Shown: positions 8,420 to 17,943, counted from the first letter of the stretch. The stretch: 64,000 nucleotides of DNA from Pseudomonas baltica (GCF_014235765.1 NZ_JACMYH010000002.1:558001-622000); one strand, 5' to 3'. Notes: generated by a model not told the origin, from the letters alone. Translations and numbers: made by a program.

Positions 8420-9388
8420 ATGGCCGTACAGGACCTGCTGTCCCAGGACGAGATCGATGCGCTGCTGCATGGCGTCGACGATGGCCTGGTGCAAACCGAA
8501 GGCAATGGCGAGCCCGGGGGGATCAGGAGCTACGACCTGACCACTCAGGATCGCATCGTGCGTGGGCGCATGCCGACGCTGGAAATGATCAACGAGCGCT
8601 TCGCTCGCTACACCCGCATCAGCATGTTCAATCTGTTGCGTCGTTCTGCCGATGTGGCGGTAGGCGGCGTGCAGGTGATGAAGTTCGGCGAGTACGTGCA
8701 TTCGCTGTACGTACCGACCAGCCTCAACCTGGTGAAGATCAAGCCGCTGCGCGGCACTGGCCTGTTCATTCTGGATGCCAAGCTGGTGTTCAAGCTGGTC
8801 GACAATTTCTTCGGCGGTGACGGCCGCCACGCCAAGATCGAGGGCCGCGAGTTCACCCCTACCGAGCTGCGCGTGGTACGCATGGTGCTGGACCAGGCTT
8901 TTCTCGACATGAAGGAAGCCTGGCAGGCCATCATGGAAGTCAACTTCGAGTACATCAACTCGGAGGTCAACCCGGCCATGGCCAACATCGTCGGTCCCAG
9001 CGAGGCGGTCGTGGTCTCCACCTTCCACATCGAACTCGATGGCGGCGGTGGGGACCTGCACGTGACCATGCCGTACTCGATGATCGAGCCCGTGCGCGAG
9101 ATGCTCGATGCCGGTTTCCAGTCCGACCTGGACGACCAGGACGAGCGCTGGAGCAAGGCCCTGCGCGAAGATGTCCTGGATGTCAGCGTTCCCCTGAGCG
9201 CCACCGTGGCGCGGCGTCAGCTCAAGCTGCGCGATATTCTCCACATGCAGCCCGGCGACGTGATCCCGGTGGAACTGCCGGAAGAGTTGATCCTGCGTGC
9301 CAATGGCGTGCCTTCTTTCAAAGCCAAGCTTGGCTCGCACAAAGGCAACCTGGCTTTACAAGTTATCGAACCGATCGAGCGTCGCTGA
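8420..9388 (+). CDS. fliM: Flagellar motor switch protein FliM
   Basis: FliM is the middle C-ring component and binds phospho-CheY. At 322 residues it has the standard length. The extreme N-terminus contains LSQDEIDALLHGV, the classic CheY-binding peptide. The middle CheC-like domain includes the GGXG segment (FFGGDGRHAKIEGREFT), and the C-terminal SpoA domain begins around residue 250. A related short motif occurs in FliN, CheZ and four times in CheA in this window. Confidence 0.97.
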   Translation: MAVQDLLSQDEIDALLHGVDDGLVQTEGNGEPGGIRSYDLTTQDRIVRGRMPTLEMINERFARYTRISMFNLLRRSADVAVGGVQVMKFGEYVHSLYVPTSLNLVKIKPLRGTGLFILDAKLVFKLVDNFFGGDGRHAKIEGREFTPTELRVVRMVLDQAFLDMKEAWQAIMEVNFEYINSEVNPAMANIVGPSEAVVVSTFHIELDGGGGDLHVTMPYSMIEPVREMLDAGFQSDLDDQDERWSKALREDVLDVSVPLSATVARRQLKLRDILHMQPGDVIPVELPEELILRANGVPSFKAKLGSHKGNLALQVIEPIERR

Positions 9389-9430
9389 TCGGTTTGACCT
9401 GATGATTTAGATGCCCGTCGAGGACCACTG

Positions 9431-9901
9431 ATGGCTGATCAAGATGAGACAATTTCTGCCGAAGACCAGGCGCTCGCCGATGAATGGGCGGCGGCTCTGG
9501 ATGAGTCCGGGGATGCCGGGCAGGACGATATCGACGCGCTGTTGGCCGCCGATACGCGCGGCAGTTCGAGTTCCTCCCGCCTGCCGATGGAGGAGTTCGG
9601 CAGTTCGCCCAAATCGGGTAACGGCCCGGTCACGCTCGAGGGCCCGAACCTCGATGTGATCCTGGATATCCCGGTGACCATTTCCATGGAGGTTGGGGCG
9701 ACCGATATCAGCATCCGCAATTTGCTGCAGCTCAACCAGGGCTCGGTGATCGAGCTCGACCGTCTGGCCGGCGAGGCGTTGGACGTGCTGGTCAACGGCA
9801 CCTTGATCGCCCATGGCGAAGTGGTGGTGGTCAACGAGAAGTTCGGCATTCGCCTGACCGACGTGATCAGCCCCAGCGAACGCATCAAGAAGCTGCGGTG
9901 A
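9431..9901 (+). CDS. fliN: Flagellar motor switch protein FliN
   Basis: FliN forms the base of the C-ring and docks FliH-FliI. The C-terminal about 80 residues are a canonical SpoA domain (LDVILDIPVTISMEVG ... IRNLLQLNQGSVIELDRLAG ... HGEVVVVNEKFGIRLTDVIS). The 156-residue length reflects a long N-terminal extension, usual in Pseudomonas, that carries an acidic motif QDDIDALL at residues 31-38, very like the CheY-binding peptide of FliM. Its stop overlaps the fliO start (ATGA). Confidence 0.96.
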   Translation: MADQDETISAEDQALADEWAAALDESGDAGQDDIDALLAADTRGSSSSSRLPMEEFGSSPKSGNGPVTLEGPNLDVILDIPVTISMEVGATDISIRNLLQLNQGSVIELDRLAGEALDVLVNGTLIAHGEVVVVNEKFGIRLTDVISPSERIKKLR

Positions 9902-10344
9902 TGGGCCGGTTCCTGTGGGCCTTGCTGCTCTTGCCCGTGGTCGCCCTGGCAGCGCTGGAAGTGGCCCCTGCTGCGGCGCCGGTGGTGGCGTCGGGAGGCA
10001 CTGGCCTGGCCGGTCAGTTGACCCAGACCGTGCTGGGGCTGCTGGCGGTGGTGGCCTTGATCTTCGCCCTGGCGTGGCTGATGCGGCGCGTGCACCAGGC
10101 GGCGCCGCGCCAGGGCCAGGTCATCGACGTGATTGGCGCCAAGGCGCTGGGGCCACGTGATCGGCTGGTGCTGGTGCAAGTGGGCGAGGAGCAGATCCTG
10201 CTGGGTGTCAGCCCGGGGCGCATCAGCGCGCTGCACGTGATGAGCACGCCGGTGCAGCCACCCGACCGAACCACCCAGGCCACACCCGAATTCGCCCAGC
10301 GCCTGATGGAACTGCTGGGCAAGGACCAGAAGGATAAGAAGTGA
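9898..10344 (+). CDS. fliO: Flagellar export assembly protein FliO
   Basis: FliO is a small membrane protein that helps the FliP pentamer assemble. The 148-residue product starts with a signal-like hydrophobic stretch ([19 protein letters not shown]), has one clear membrane segment at about 42-62 ([20 protein letters not shown]), and ends in the conserved cytoplasmic domain ([21 protein letters not shown] ... [15 protein letters not shown]). It overlaps fliN by 4 bp and fliP by 1 bp. Confidence 0.92.
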   Translation: MMGRFLWALLLLPVVALAALEVAPAAAPVVASGGTGLAGQLTQTVLGLLAVVALIFALAWLMRRVHQAAPRQGQVIDVIGAKALGPRDRLVLVQVGEEQILLGVSPGRISALHVMSTPVQPPDRTTQATPEFAQRLMELLGKDQKDKK

Positions 10345-11096
10345 TGGGTGTGTTGCGCACTGTCCTGCCGCTGGGCCTGCTGTTGGTGGCGCCCCTGGCC
10401 ATGGCCGCCGATCCGCTGCAGATTCCGGCATTGACCATGACCAGCGGTGCCAACGGCCAGCAGGAGTATTCGGTCAATCTGCAGATCCTGTTGATCATGA
10501 CGGCGCTGAGTTTCATTCCGGCGTTCGTCATGTTGATGACCAGCTTCACACGTATCATCATCGTCTTTTCCATCCTGCGCCAGGCACTGGGCCTGCAACA
10601 GACGCCGTCCAACCAGCTGTTGACCGGCATGGCGCTGTTCCTGACCATGTTCATCATGGCGCCGGTGTTCGACAAGGTGAACCAGCAGGCCCTGCAACCC
10701 TATCTGAGTGAACAACTCAGCGCCCAGGATGCCGTGGCACGTGCCGAGGGCCCGATCAAGGACTTCATGCTGGCTCAGACCCGGCAGAGCGACCTGGAGC
10801 TGTTCATGCGGCTGTCCAAGCGCACCGACATCGCCAGCGCCGACCAGGCGCCGCTGACCATCCTGGTGCCGGCGTTCGTCACCTCCGAGCTGAAAACGGC
10901 GTTCCAGATCGGCTTCATGATCTTCATTCCGTTCCTGATCATCGACCTGGTGGTCGCCAGTGTGCTGATGGCCATGGGTATGATGATGCTGTCGCCGCTG
11001 ATCATCTCGCTGCCGTTCAAGATCATGCTGTTCGTGCTGGTCGATGGCTGGGCGCTGATCATCGGGACCCTGGCCGGGAGTTTCGGTGGTGTATGA
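10344..11096 (+). CDS. fliP: Flagellar type III export gate protein FliP
   Basis: FliP is a core subunit of the FliPQR export gate. The 250-residue protein starts with a cleavable signal-like sequence ([17 protein letters not shown]) and has the family motifs [20 protein letters not shown] and [11 protein letters not shown] with four membrane helices. The ATG at 10344 shares one base with the fliO stop; a GTG three bases earlier is in frame but less likely. Confidence 0.95.
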   Translation: MGVLRTVLPLGLLLVAPLAMAADPLQIPALTMTSGANGQQEYSVNLQILLIMTALSFIPAFVMLMTSFTRIIIVFSILRQALGLQQTPSNQLLTGMALFLTMFIMAPVFDKVNQQALQPYLSEQLSAQDAVARAEGPIKDFMLAQTRQSDLELFMRLSKRTDIASADQAPLTILVPAFVTSELKTAFQIGFMIFIPFLIIDLVVASVLMAMGMMMLSPLIISLPFKIMLFVLVDGWALIIGTLAGSFGGV

Positions 11097-11123
11097 CTTT
11101 GCCTTTCACAGGAGCGTGAATCC

Positions 11124-11393
11124 ATGACCCCGGAAGTCGCCGTCGACCTGTTTCGCGAAGCGCTGTGGCTGACCACCGTGATGGTCGCGATCCTGGTTTT
11201 GCCGAGCCTGATCGTCGGCCTGATCATCGCCATGTTCCAGGCCGCCACGCAGATCAACGAACAGACCCTGAGCTTCCTTCCGCGCCTGCTGGTCATGCTG
11301 GTGACGCTGATCGTCATCGGGCCATGGATGGTGCGCACCTTCATGGAGTACATCACTACCCTGTACTCCAATATTCCGCAGGTGATCGGCTGA
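11124..11393 (+). CDS. fliQ: Flagellar type III export gate protein FliQ
   Basis: This 89-residue protein has two membrane helices (TVMVAILVLPSLIVGLIIAM and FLPRLLVMLVTLIVIGPWMV) flanking the FQAATQINEQTLSFLPRL loop that is nearly invariant in FliQ/EscS. It occupies the export gate outside FliP and FliR. A GGAGCGTGA stretch precedes the ATG. Its stop shares one base with fliR. Confidence 0.96.
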   Translation: MTPEVAVDLFREALWLTTVMVAILVLPSLIVGLIIAMFQAATQINEQTLSFLPRLLVMLVTLIVIGPWMVRTFMEYITTLYSNIPQVIG

Positions 11394-12178
11394 TGCAGCC
11401 GCTGCTGCAATTGACCGATGCGCAGATCGGCGGCTGGGTGGCCAGCTTCATCCTGCCGCTGTTCCGCGTGGCCTCGATGCTGATGACCATGCCGATCTTC
11501 GGCACCCAGGTACTGCCGCAGCGCGTGCGCCTGTACGTGGCCGTGGCCATTACCGTGGTCATCGTGCCGGGATTGCCGCCAGCGCCCACGGTGGATGCGA
11601 TCAGCGGCCAGGCGCTGCTGCTGGTGGCCGAACAGATCATCATCGGCGCGCTGTTCGGTTTCTCGCTGCAGTTCCTGTTCCAGGCCTTTACCGTTGCCGG
11701 GCAGATTCTCGCGATCCAGATGGGCATGGCCTTCGCGTCCATGGTCGACCCCACCAACGGCGTGTCCGTGGCCGTGATCGGCCAGTTCTTCAGCATGCTG
11801 GTGACCCTGGTGTTCCTGTCCATGAACGGCCATCTGGTGGTGTTCGAGGTGCTCACCGAGAGCTTCACCACGCTGCCCATCGGCGGCGGCCTGCTGACCG
11901 CGCACTACTGGGACGTGGTGCTGCGCATGGGCTGGGTGCTGGGCGCCGGGGTGTTGCTGGTGCTGCCTGCCATCACAGCCTTGCTGGTGGTCAACATTGC
12001 CTTCGGCGTGATGACCCGCGCGGCGCCTCAACTGAACATCTTTTCCATCGGTTTCCCGCTGACCCTGGTGCTGGGGATGTTCATCCTGTGGGTCAGCCTG
12101 GGCGACATTCTCAACCAGTATCAGCCGCTGGCGGCCAACGCCCTGCAGTGGCTGCGCGAATTGGCGCGAGCGGAGTAG
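11393..12178 (+). CDS. fliR: Flagellar type III export gate protein FliR
   Basis: FliR closes the FliP5-Q4-R1 gate complex. The 261-residue protein is strongly hydrophobic with about six membrane segments and carries the conserved AFASMVDPTNG loop. The frame stays open upstream to 11165 within fliQ, but the family N-terminus (MQPLLQLTDAQIGGWVASFI) starts at 11393, overlapping the fliQ stop by one base (TGATG). Confidence 0.95.
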   Translation: MQPLLQLTDAQIGGWVASFILPLFRVASMLMTMPIFGTQVLPQRVRLYVAVAITVVIVPGLPPAPTVDAISGQALLLVAEQIIIGALFGFSLQFLFQAFTVAGQILAIQMGMAFASMVDPTNGVSVAVIGQFFSMLVTLVFLSMNGHLVVFEVLTESFTTLPIGGGLLTAHYWDVVLRMGWVLGAGVLLVLPAITALLVVNIAFGVMTRAAPQLNIFSIGFPLTLVLGMFILWVSLGDILNQYQPLAANALQWLRELARAE

Positions 12179-12181
12179 GCA

Positions 12182-13318
12182 ATGGCCGAAAGCGAAAGCG
12201 GTGCGGACAAGACAGAAGACCCCACGGACAAGCGCAAGAAGGATTCGCGCGAGAAGGGCGAGATCGCCCGTTCCAAGGAGCTCAACACGCTGGCAGTGAT
12301 GGTCGCCGGGTGCGGCGCGCTGCTGGCGTTCGGCGGCCATCTTGCGCAAAGCCTGCTGGAACTGATGCGCAGCAACTTCACCTTGAGCCGCGAGGTGTTG
12401 CTCGATGAGCGCTACATGGGCATTTTTCTGCTGCAGTCGGGCAAGGTGGCGATTCTGGCGACCCAGCCGATTCTGCTGACCTTGCTGCTGGCGGCGCTGA
12501 TCGGCCCGGTCGCGCTGGGCGGCTGGTTGTTCGCCGCCAGCTCCATGGCGCCCAAGTTCAGCCGCATGAACCCGGCCGCCGGCCTCAAGCGCATGTTCTC
12601 CATGCATGCATTGACCGAATTGCTGAAGGCGCTGGCCAAGTTCGCCATCACCCTGATCGTTGCCATGATGGTGCTGGCCAAAGACCGTACCGACCTGCTT
12701 GCGATTGCCAACGAGCCGCTGGAAATGGCGATCATCCACAGCGTGCAGCTGGTCGGCTGGAGCGCCTTGTGGATGTCCTGTGGGCTGGCGTTGATTGCCG
12801 CCGTGGACGTGCCGTTCCAGCTCTACAGCAGCAAACAGAAGCTGATGATGACCAAGCAGGAGGTCAAGGACGAGCACAAGGACTCCGAAGGCCGGCCCGA
12901 GGTAAAGGGGCGGGTACGCCAGTTGCAGCGCGAAATGTCGCAGCGCCGGATGATGACGGCGATTCCCGAAGCGGACGTGATCATCACCAACCCGACTCAC
13001 TACGCGGTGGCGTTGAAATACGATCCGGAGAAGGGCAATGCGCCGGTATTGCTGGCCAAGGGCTCGGACTTCATTGCCTTGAAAATTCGCGAGATCGGCA
13101 ACGAGCATCGCATCCAGGTGCTGGAGTCACCGGCCCTGGCGCGTTCGATCTTCTATTCCACCGAGATCGAACAGCAGATTCCTGCGGGGTTGTACCTGGC
13201 GGTGGCGCAGGTGCTTGCCTATGTCTACCAGATCCGCCAGTACCAGGCCGGGCGAGGCAAGCGTCCCGATCCGTTGCAGGACCTGCCGATCCCGCCGGAT
13301 CTACAGCGGGACAGTTAG
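12182..13318 (+). CDS. flhB: Flagellar export switch protein FlhB
   Basis: FlhB switches export from rod/hook to filament substrates after cleaving itself. The 378-residue protein has the amphipathic N-terminus (DKTEDPTDKRKKDSREKGEI), four membrane helices, and the cytoplasmic domain with the autocleavage site NPTH at about residues 270-273 (VIITNPTHYAVALKYD). It starts 3 bp after fliR and ends the fliL-flhB run. A second, C-terminal-only FlhB-like protein is encoded at 30688-31008. Confidence 0.96.
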   Translation: MAESESGADKTEDPTDKRKKDSREKGEIARSKELNTLAVMVAGCGALLAFGGHLAQSLLELMRSNFTLSREVLLDERYMGIFLLQSGKVAILATQPILLTLLLAALIGPVALGGWLFAASSMAPKFSRMNPAAGLKRMFSMHALTELLKALAKFAITLIVAMMVLAKDRTDLLAIANEPLEMAIIHSVQLVGWSALWMSCGLALIAAVDVPFQLYSSKQKLMMTKQEVKDEHKDSEGRPEVKGRVRQLQREMSQRRMMTAIPEADVIITNPTHYAVALKYDPEKGNAPVLLAKGSDFIALKIREIGNEHRIQVLESPALARSIFYSTEIEQQIPAGLYLAVAQVLAYVYQIRQYQAGRGKRPDPLQDLPIPPDLQRDS

Positions 13319-13330
13319 ACCGCGTCGCGC

Positions 13331-13380
13331 CCTTCGCGGGCAGGTCGATACCCTGTGGGAGCGGGCTCTGCCCGCGAAGG
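13331..13380. repeat. REP-type inverted repeat downstream of flhB
   Basis: CCTTCGCGGGCAG at 13331-13343 is perfectly repeated in reverse complement at 13368-13380. The intervening bases include TGTGGGAGCGGGCT, the typical wording of Pseudomonas repetitive extragenic palindromes. It lies just after flhB and before the flhA promoter and may end or buffer transcription. A related copy occurs at 18719-18763. Confidence 0.75.
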
Positions 13381-13454
13381 CCGCGCCCCCGATAGATCGA
13401 TTTCACTCCATCTCGGCAGCCCCTCGATAATCTTTAACCCCCTCCGGCAAAAGT

Positions 13455-13470
13455 TGGACCCCTTCTTGCA
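13455..13470 (+). promoter_or_regulatory. Sigma-54-type promoter upstream of flhA
   Basis: TGGACCCCTTCTTGCA has the GG-N10-GC spacing and a perfect TTGCA -12 element; the -24 element is TGGACC instead of TGGCAC. Transcription would begin near 13481, 44 bases before the flhA ATG. This fits the known RpoN/FleQ dependence of flhA-flhF-fleN in Pseudomonas. Confidence 0.6.
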
Positions 13471-13524
13471 CTACCCCTTGGCAAGACGCCTGGCGCGTCA
13501 AAAGTTCGCTTGGGGAAGTGGGGA

Positions 13525-15660
13525 ATGTCGGTGGATCGCTCTCAATTAATCAACACCGCTCGCAGCAACATCGTCGGCCTTGGCCGCGGCAACCTTGGCG
13601 TGCCGCTGCTGTTGCTGGTGATGCTGGCGATGATGATGCTGCCGATCCCGGCACTGCTGCTGGACGTGTTCTTCACCTTCAACATCGCCTTGTCCATCGT
13701 CGTGCTGCTGGTGTGCGTGTACGCGCTGCGTCCGCTGGACTTCGCCGTGTTCCCGACCATCCTGCTGGTGGCCACGCTGCTGCGCCTTGCACTCAACGTG
13801 GCGTCGACGCGGGTGATCATGCTGCACGGCCAGGAAGGCCATGCCGCCGCAGGTAAAGTGGTCCAGGCATTCGGTGAGGTGGTGATCGGCGGTAACTACA
13901 TCGTCGGTATCGTGGTGTTCGCCATCCTCATGATCATCAACTTCGTGGTGGTCACCAAGGGCGCCGGGCGCATCTCCGAAGTGAGCGCGCGGTTCACCCT
14001 GGATGCCATGCCCGGCAAGCAGATGGCCATCGACGCCGACCTCAACGCCGGCCTCATCGATCAGAACCAGGCCAAGGCGCGTCGTACCGAAGTGGCCGCC
14101 GAAGCCGAGTTCTACGGCTCGATGGACGGTGCCAGCAAGTTCGTCCGTGGCGACGCCATCGCCGGTCTGCTGATCCTGTTCATCAACCTGATCGGCGGCA
14201 TGCTGGTGGGCATGTTGCAACACAACATGCCATTCGCCGAGGCAGGCAAGGTGTACGCCCTGTTGACCATCGGTGACGGCCTGGTCGCTCAGTTGCCATC
14301 GCTGTTGCTGTCCACCGCGGCAGCCATCATGGTGACCCGTGCTTCAGGCTCCGAGGAGATGGGCAAGCAGATCCAGCGGCAGATGTTCGCCTCGCCCAAG
14401 GCACTGGCCGTCTCCGGCGCGCTGATGGTGATCATGGGCATGGTGCCCGGAATGCCGCACATGGCCTTTATCACCCTGGGTGCCATCGCCGGTGGTGGTG
14501 CCTACCTTTTGTGGAAAAAGCAGAACGACGTCAAGGTCCAGGCCCAGGCCGAAGTGCAGCGCCAACAAGAGCTGCTGCCTTCACCGACGCGCACCCAGGA
14601 AACCAAGGAACTGGGCTGGGATGACGTGACGCCCATCGACATGATCGGCCTGGAAGTTGGCTACCGTTTGATCCCGCTGGTGGACCGCAATCAAGGCGGC
14701 CAATTGCTGGCGCGGATCAAGGGCGTACGCAAGAAGCTGTCCCAGGACCTGGGCTTCCTGATGCCTACCGTGCATATTCGCGACAACCTCGACCTGGCGC
14801 CCAGCGCCTATCGTTTGACGCTCATGGGGGTGATCCTCGCCGAAGCCGAGATCTACCCGGATCGCGAGCTGGCAATCAACCCCGGTCAGGTGTTCGGCTC
14901 GTTGAACGGCATCACCGCCAAGGATCCGGCGTTTGGTCTGGACGCGGTCTGGATCGACGTCAACCTGCGCAGCCAGGCGCAGTCGCTGGGCTACACGGTG
15001 GTCGATGCCAGTACGGTAGTGGCCACGCACTTGAACCAGATTCTGCAGAAGCATGCCCATGAGCTGATCGGCCACGAAGAAGTGCAACAATTGCTGCAAG
15101 TTCTGGCAAAAGGCTCGCCCAAGCTGGCCGAAGAGCTGGTTCCGGGCATCCTTTCGCTGTCTTCGCTGCTCAAGGTCCTGCAGGCCCTGCTGGCAGAGCA
15201 GGTACCCGTACGCGACATCCGCAGCATCGCAGAAGCCATCGCCAACAACGGGCATCGGAGTCAAGATACCGCCGCGCTGGTTCAGGCCGTCAGGGTCGGT
15301 TTGTCCCGCGCAATCGTGCAAAGCATTGTAGGCATTGAGTCGGAGCTGCCTGTCATCACGCTGGAACCAAGGTTGGAACAGATATTGCTAAATAGTCTTC
15401 AGAAGGCTGGTCAGGGTCAGGAAGAAGGCGTTTTGCTGGAACCGAGCATGGCGGAAAAACTGCAGAGATCCCTGATCGATGCGGCGCAGCGGCAGGAGAT
15501 GCAGGGCCAACCGGTGATACTGCTGGTGGCCGGTCCGGTCCGCGCGATGCTGTCACGCTTCGGTCGCCTGGCGATCCCCAACCTTCACGTACTGGCCTAT
15601 CAGGAAATCCCTGATAACAAGCAAGTCACCATCGTTGCGACAGTAGGGCCCAACGGCTGA
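13525..15660 (+). CDS. flhA: Flagellar export platform protein FlhA
   Basis: FlhA is the large export-gate protein that receives substrate-chaperone complexes and couples export to proton flow. The N-terminal half has about eight membrane segments and the FHIPEP-family cytoplasmic loop (GKQMAIDADLNAGLIDQNQA). The C-terminal half is the soluble domain. From the ATG at 13525 the product is 711 residues; a GTG at 13531 (giving 709, beginning with the conserved DRSQLINTARSNI) is equally plausible because GGGGA at about 13520 would be a well-spaced ribosome site. The TTG at 13510 is unlikely. Confidence 0.96.
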   Translation: MSVDRSQLINTARSNIVGLGRGNLGVPLLLLVMLAMMMLPIPALLLDVFFTFNIALSIVVLLVCVYALRPLDFAVFPTILLVATLLRLALNVASTRVIMLHGQEGHAAAGKVVQAFGEVVIGGNYIVGIVVFAILMIINFVVVTKGAGRISEVSARFTLDAMPGKQMAIDADLNAGLIDQNQAKARRTEVAAEAEFYGSMDGASKFVRGDAIAGLLILFINLIGGMLVGMLQHNMPFAEAGKVYALLTIGDGLVAQLPSLLLSTAAAIMVTRASGSEEMGKQIQRQMFASPKALAVSGALMVIMGMVPGMPHMAFITLGAIAGGGAYLLWKKQNDVKVQAQAEVQRQQELLPSPTRTQETKELGWDDVTPIDMIGLEVGYRLIPLVDRNQGGQLLARIKGVRKKLSQDLGFLMPTVHIRDNLDLAPSAYRLTLMGVILAEAEIYPDRELAINPGQVFGSLNGITAKDPAFGLDAVWIDVNLRSQAQSLGYTVVDASTVVATHLNQILQKHAHELIGHEEVQQLLQVLAKGSPKLAEELVPGILSLSSLLKVLQALLAEQVPVRDIRSIAEAIANNGHRSQDTAALVQAVRVGLSRAIVQSIVGIESELPVITLEPRLEQILLNSLQKAGQGQEEGVLLEPSMAEKLQRSLIDAAQRQEMQGQPVILLVAGPVRAMLSRFGRLAIPNLHVLAYQEIPDNKQVTIVATVGPNG

Positions 15661-15671
15661 GGTAGTGGGTT

Positions 15672-16991
15672 ATGCAAGTGAAGCGATTTTTCGCCGCCGA
15701 CATGCGTCAGGCCATGAAATTGGTCCGCGATGAGCTGGGCGCCGACGCTGCCATCATTGGCAACCGTCGCATCGCCGGCGGCGTCGAGCTGACCGCAGCG
15801 CTGGACTACAAGCTGTCGGCCCTGGCGCCGCGCGTGCCCAACCTCGAGTTGGAAGAAGAGCTGCGCAAGACCCAATCGCGCATCGTTTCGGCCCAGGCCG
15901 AGCTGAGCACCCGTGGCGAGAGCGATGCGGCCACCAACCGCCAGCTGGTTGCCGGCCTGCCGTTGACCGCCGCCGAGCCGCTGGTCGAGCCGCGTCGCGA
16001 AGAGCCCCCGCGTGTGCAGGTGGCCCCGGCGCCACAGCCTGCCGTCGACCAACGTCTTTTCGATTCCATGCGTTCCGAACTCAACGGTTTGCGCCAACTG
16101 CTGGAAGTGCAGCTGGGCTCCCTGGCCTGGACCCAGCTGCAAGGCAGCAAGCCGGCGCAGGCGAATCTGTGGCGTCGTTTGCAGCGCATCGGCTTGTCCG
16201 GCCCGATCGCTCGCGAGCTGCTCAGCCTGACCAGCGAAATCAACGAACCTCGGCAGGCATGGCGGATGCTGCTGGCGCACTTGGCGCGTATGATCCGTAC
16301 ACCGGAAGTGGAACCGCTCGAAGAAGGTGGCGTGATCGCCATGGTCGGCCCGGCTGGCATGGGCAAGACCACCACCCTGGCCAAGCTGGCGGCCCGTTAT
16401 GTGCTCAAGTACGGTTCCCAGAGCGTGGCGCTGGTGAGCATGGACAGCTTTCGCATCGGTGCCCAGGAACAACTCAAGACCCTGGGCCGCATTCTCAATG
16501 TATCGGTGACTCAGGTCGATCCGGGCCAGTCATTGGTACAGGCCCTGGAACCCCTGCTGCGCAAGCGCGTGGTATTGATCGACACCGCTGGCCTGCAAGC
16601 CAGCGATCCGGCCCTGCGCATGCAGCTCGAAAGCCTGGCCGGACGCGGGATCAATGCGCGCAACTACCTCGTGCTGGCTACTACCAGCCAGAAGCAGGTG
16701 CTCAGCGCGGCGTACCATAGCTACAAGCGTTGCGGTCTGGCCGGGTGCATCCTGACCAAACTGGATGAAACGGCCTGTCTCGGCGAAGTGCTGAGCCTGG
16801 CCATCAGTCAGGAACTGCCGATTGCCTATCTTACCGATGGGCCGCGCATTCCCGATGACTTGCATTTGCCGCGCCGGCACCAGTTGGTCAGCCGCGCAGT
16901 GAGCGTGCAAATGCAAGAAGAGCCCAGCGAAGAGGCTATGGCCGATATGTTCGCGGGTCTCTACCACAGCCCCGACAAGCGAGTTGGCTGA
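15672..16991 (+). CDS. flhF: SRP-type GTPase FlhF, flagellar placement factor
   Basis: FlhF marks the pole where the flagellum is built and works against FleN. The 439-residue protein has an N-terminal B domain (MQVKRFFAADMRQAMKLVRD), a proline/arginine-rich linker, and a C-terminal SRP54-type NG domain: P-loop GPAGMGKTTTLAKLA near residues 224-238, then SMDSFRIGAQEQL, VLIDTAGL and LTKLDETA. It starts 11 bp after flhA and is the middle gene of flhA-flhF-fleN. Confidence 0.96.
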   Translation: MQVKRFFAADMRQAMKLVRDELGADAAIIGNRRIAGGVELTAALDYKLSALAPRVPNLELEEELRKTQSRIVSAQAELSTRGESDAATNRQLVAGLPLTAAEPLVEPRREEPPRVQVAPAPQPAVDQRLFDSMRSELNGLRQLLEVQLGSLAWTQLQGSKPAQANLWRRLQRIGLSGPIARELLSLTSEINEPRQAWRMLLAHLARMIRTPEVEPLEEGGVIAMVGPAGMGKTTTLAKLAARYVLKYGSQSVALVSMDSFRIGAQEQLKTLGRILNVSVTQVDPGQSLVQALEPLLRKRVVLIDTAGLQASDPALRMQLESLAGRGINARNYLVLATTSQKQVLSAAYHSYKRCGLAGCILTKLDETACLGEVLSLAISQELPIAYLTDGPRIPDDLHLPRRHQLVSRAVSVQMQEEPSEEAMADMFAGLYHSPDKRVG

Positions 16992-17109
16992 GGTGAAGAA
17001 CGTTATGCAAACACACTCTTCCTGCATCGTAGGGTTGCCAGGAAACACTCGAGCAATCGAACTGGCAGCCACTCGTGTGGCCTCGGTCTAGACAAGGTAA
17101 AGAACGAAC

Positions 17110-17943
17110 ATGGGCAGCATGCATCCCGTACAGGTGATCGCGGTGACCGGCGGCAAAGGTGGCGTCGGCAAGACTAATGTGTCAGTGAACTTGTCCCTGG
17201 CGTTGGCCGAGCTCGGCCGCCGGGTCATGTTGCTGGACGCCGACCTTGGCCTGGCCAACGTCGACGTGTTGCTGGGCCTGACCCCCAAGCGCACCCTGGC
17301 CGATGTGATCGAAGGTCGCTGCGAACTGCGCGACGTGATGTTGCAGGGCCCCGGCGGCATCCGTGTCGTGCCGGCAGCCTCGGGTACCCAGAGCATGGTG
17401 CAGTTGAGCCCGGCCCAGCATGCCGGCCTGATCCAGGCCTTCAGCGATGTGGGCGACAACCTCGACGTACTGATCATCGACACCGCCGCCGGTATCGGCG
17501 AATCGGTAGTGAGCTTTGTCCGCGCCGCCCAGGAAGTCCTGCTCGTGGTATGCGACGAGCCCACCTCGATCACCGATGCCTACGCCTTGATCAAGCTGCT
17601 CAACCGCGATTACGGCATGAACCGCTTCCGGGTCCTGGCCAACATGGCGCAGAGCCCCCAGGAAGGGCGCAATCTGTTCGCCAAGCTGACCAAGGTGACC
17701 GATCGCTTCCTCGACGTTGCCCTGCAGTACGTCGGCGCCGTGCCCTACGATGAGTCGGTGCGCAAGGCCGTGCAGAAGCAGCGCGCCGTGTACGAGGCGT
17801 TCCCCCGTTCCAAATGCTCGCTGGCCTTCAAGGCGATCGCGCAGAAAGTAGACACCTGGCCTTTGCCGGCCAACCCCCGTGGCCACCTGGAGTTCTTCGT
17901 CGAACGCCTGGTCCAGCAAACCAGCGCAGGGCCCGTATCATGA
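17110..17943 (+). CDS. fleN: Flagellar number regulator FleN (FlhG), MinD-like ATPase
   Basis: FleN restrains FleQ to keep one polar flagellum (or a set number). The 277-residue MinD-family protein begins with the deviant Walker A motif GGKGGVGKTNVSVNL and continues with LLDADLGLANVDVLLGL and LIIDTAAGIGESV. It lies 118 bp after flhF; I saw no convincing promoter there. Its last codons overlap the fliA start (ATGA), so FleN and FliA are translated from one message. Confidence 0.96.
   Translation: MGSMHPVQVIAVTGGKGGVGKTNVSVNLSLALAELGRRVMLLDADLGLANVDVLLGLTPKRTLADVIEGRCELRDVMLQGPGGIRVVPAASGTQSMVQLSPAQHAGLIQAFSDVGDNLDVLIIDTAAGIGESVVSFVRAAQEVLLVVCDEPTSITDAYALIKLLNRDYGMNRFRVLANMAQSPQEGRNLFAKLTKVTDRFLDVALQYVGAVPYDESVRKAVQKQRAVYEAFPRSKCSLAFKAIAQKVDTWPLPANPRGHLEFFVERLVQQTSAGPVS

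Noticed and set aside
10775..13108. 777-codon minus-strand open frame across fliP-flhB
   Set aside because: The composition is full of His, Gln and Arg runs from the antisense of Leu/Val-rich membrane genes; no domain or plausible start.
13435..13525. Alternative sigma-54 site TTGGCAAGACGCCTGGC near 13479
   Set aside because: GG to GC spacing is 11 rather than 10. The site at 13455-13470 fits exactly.
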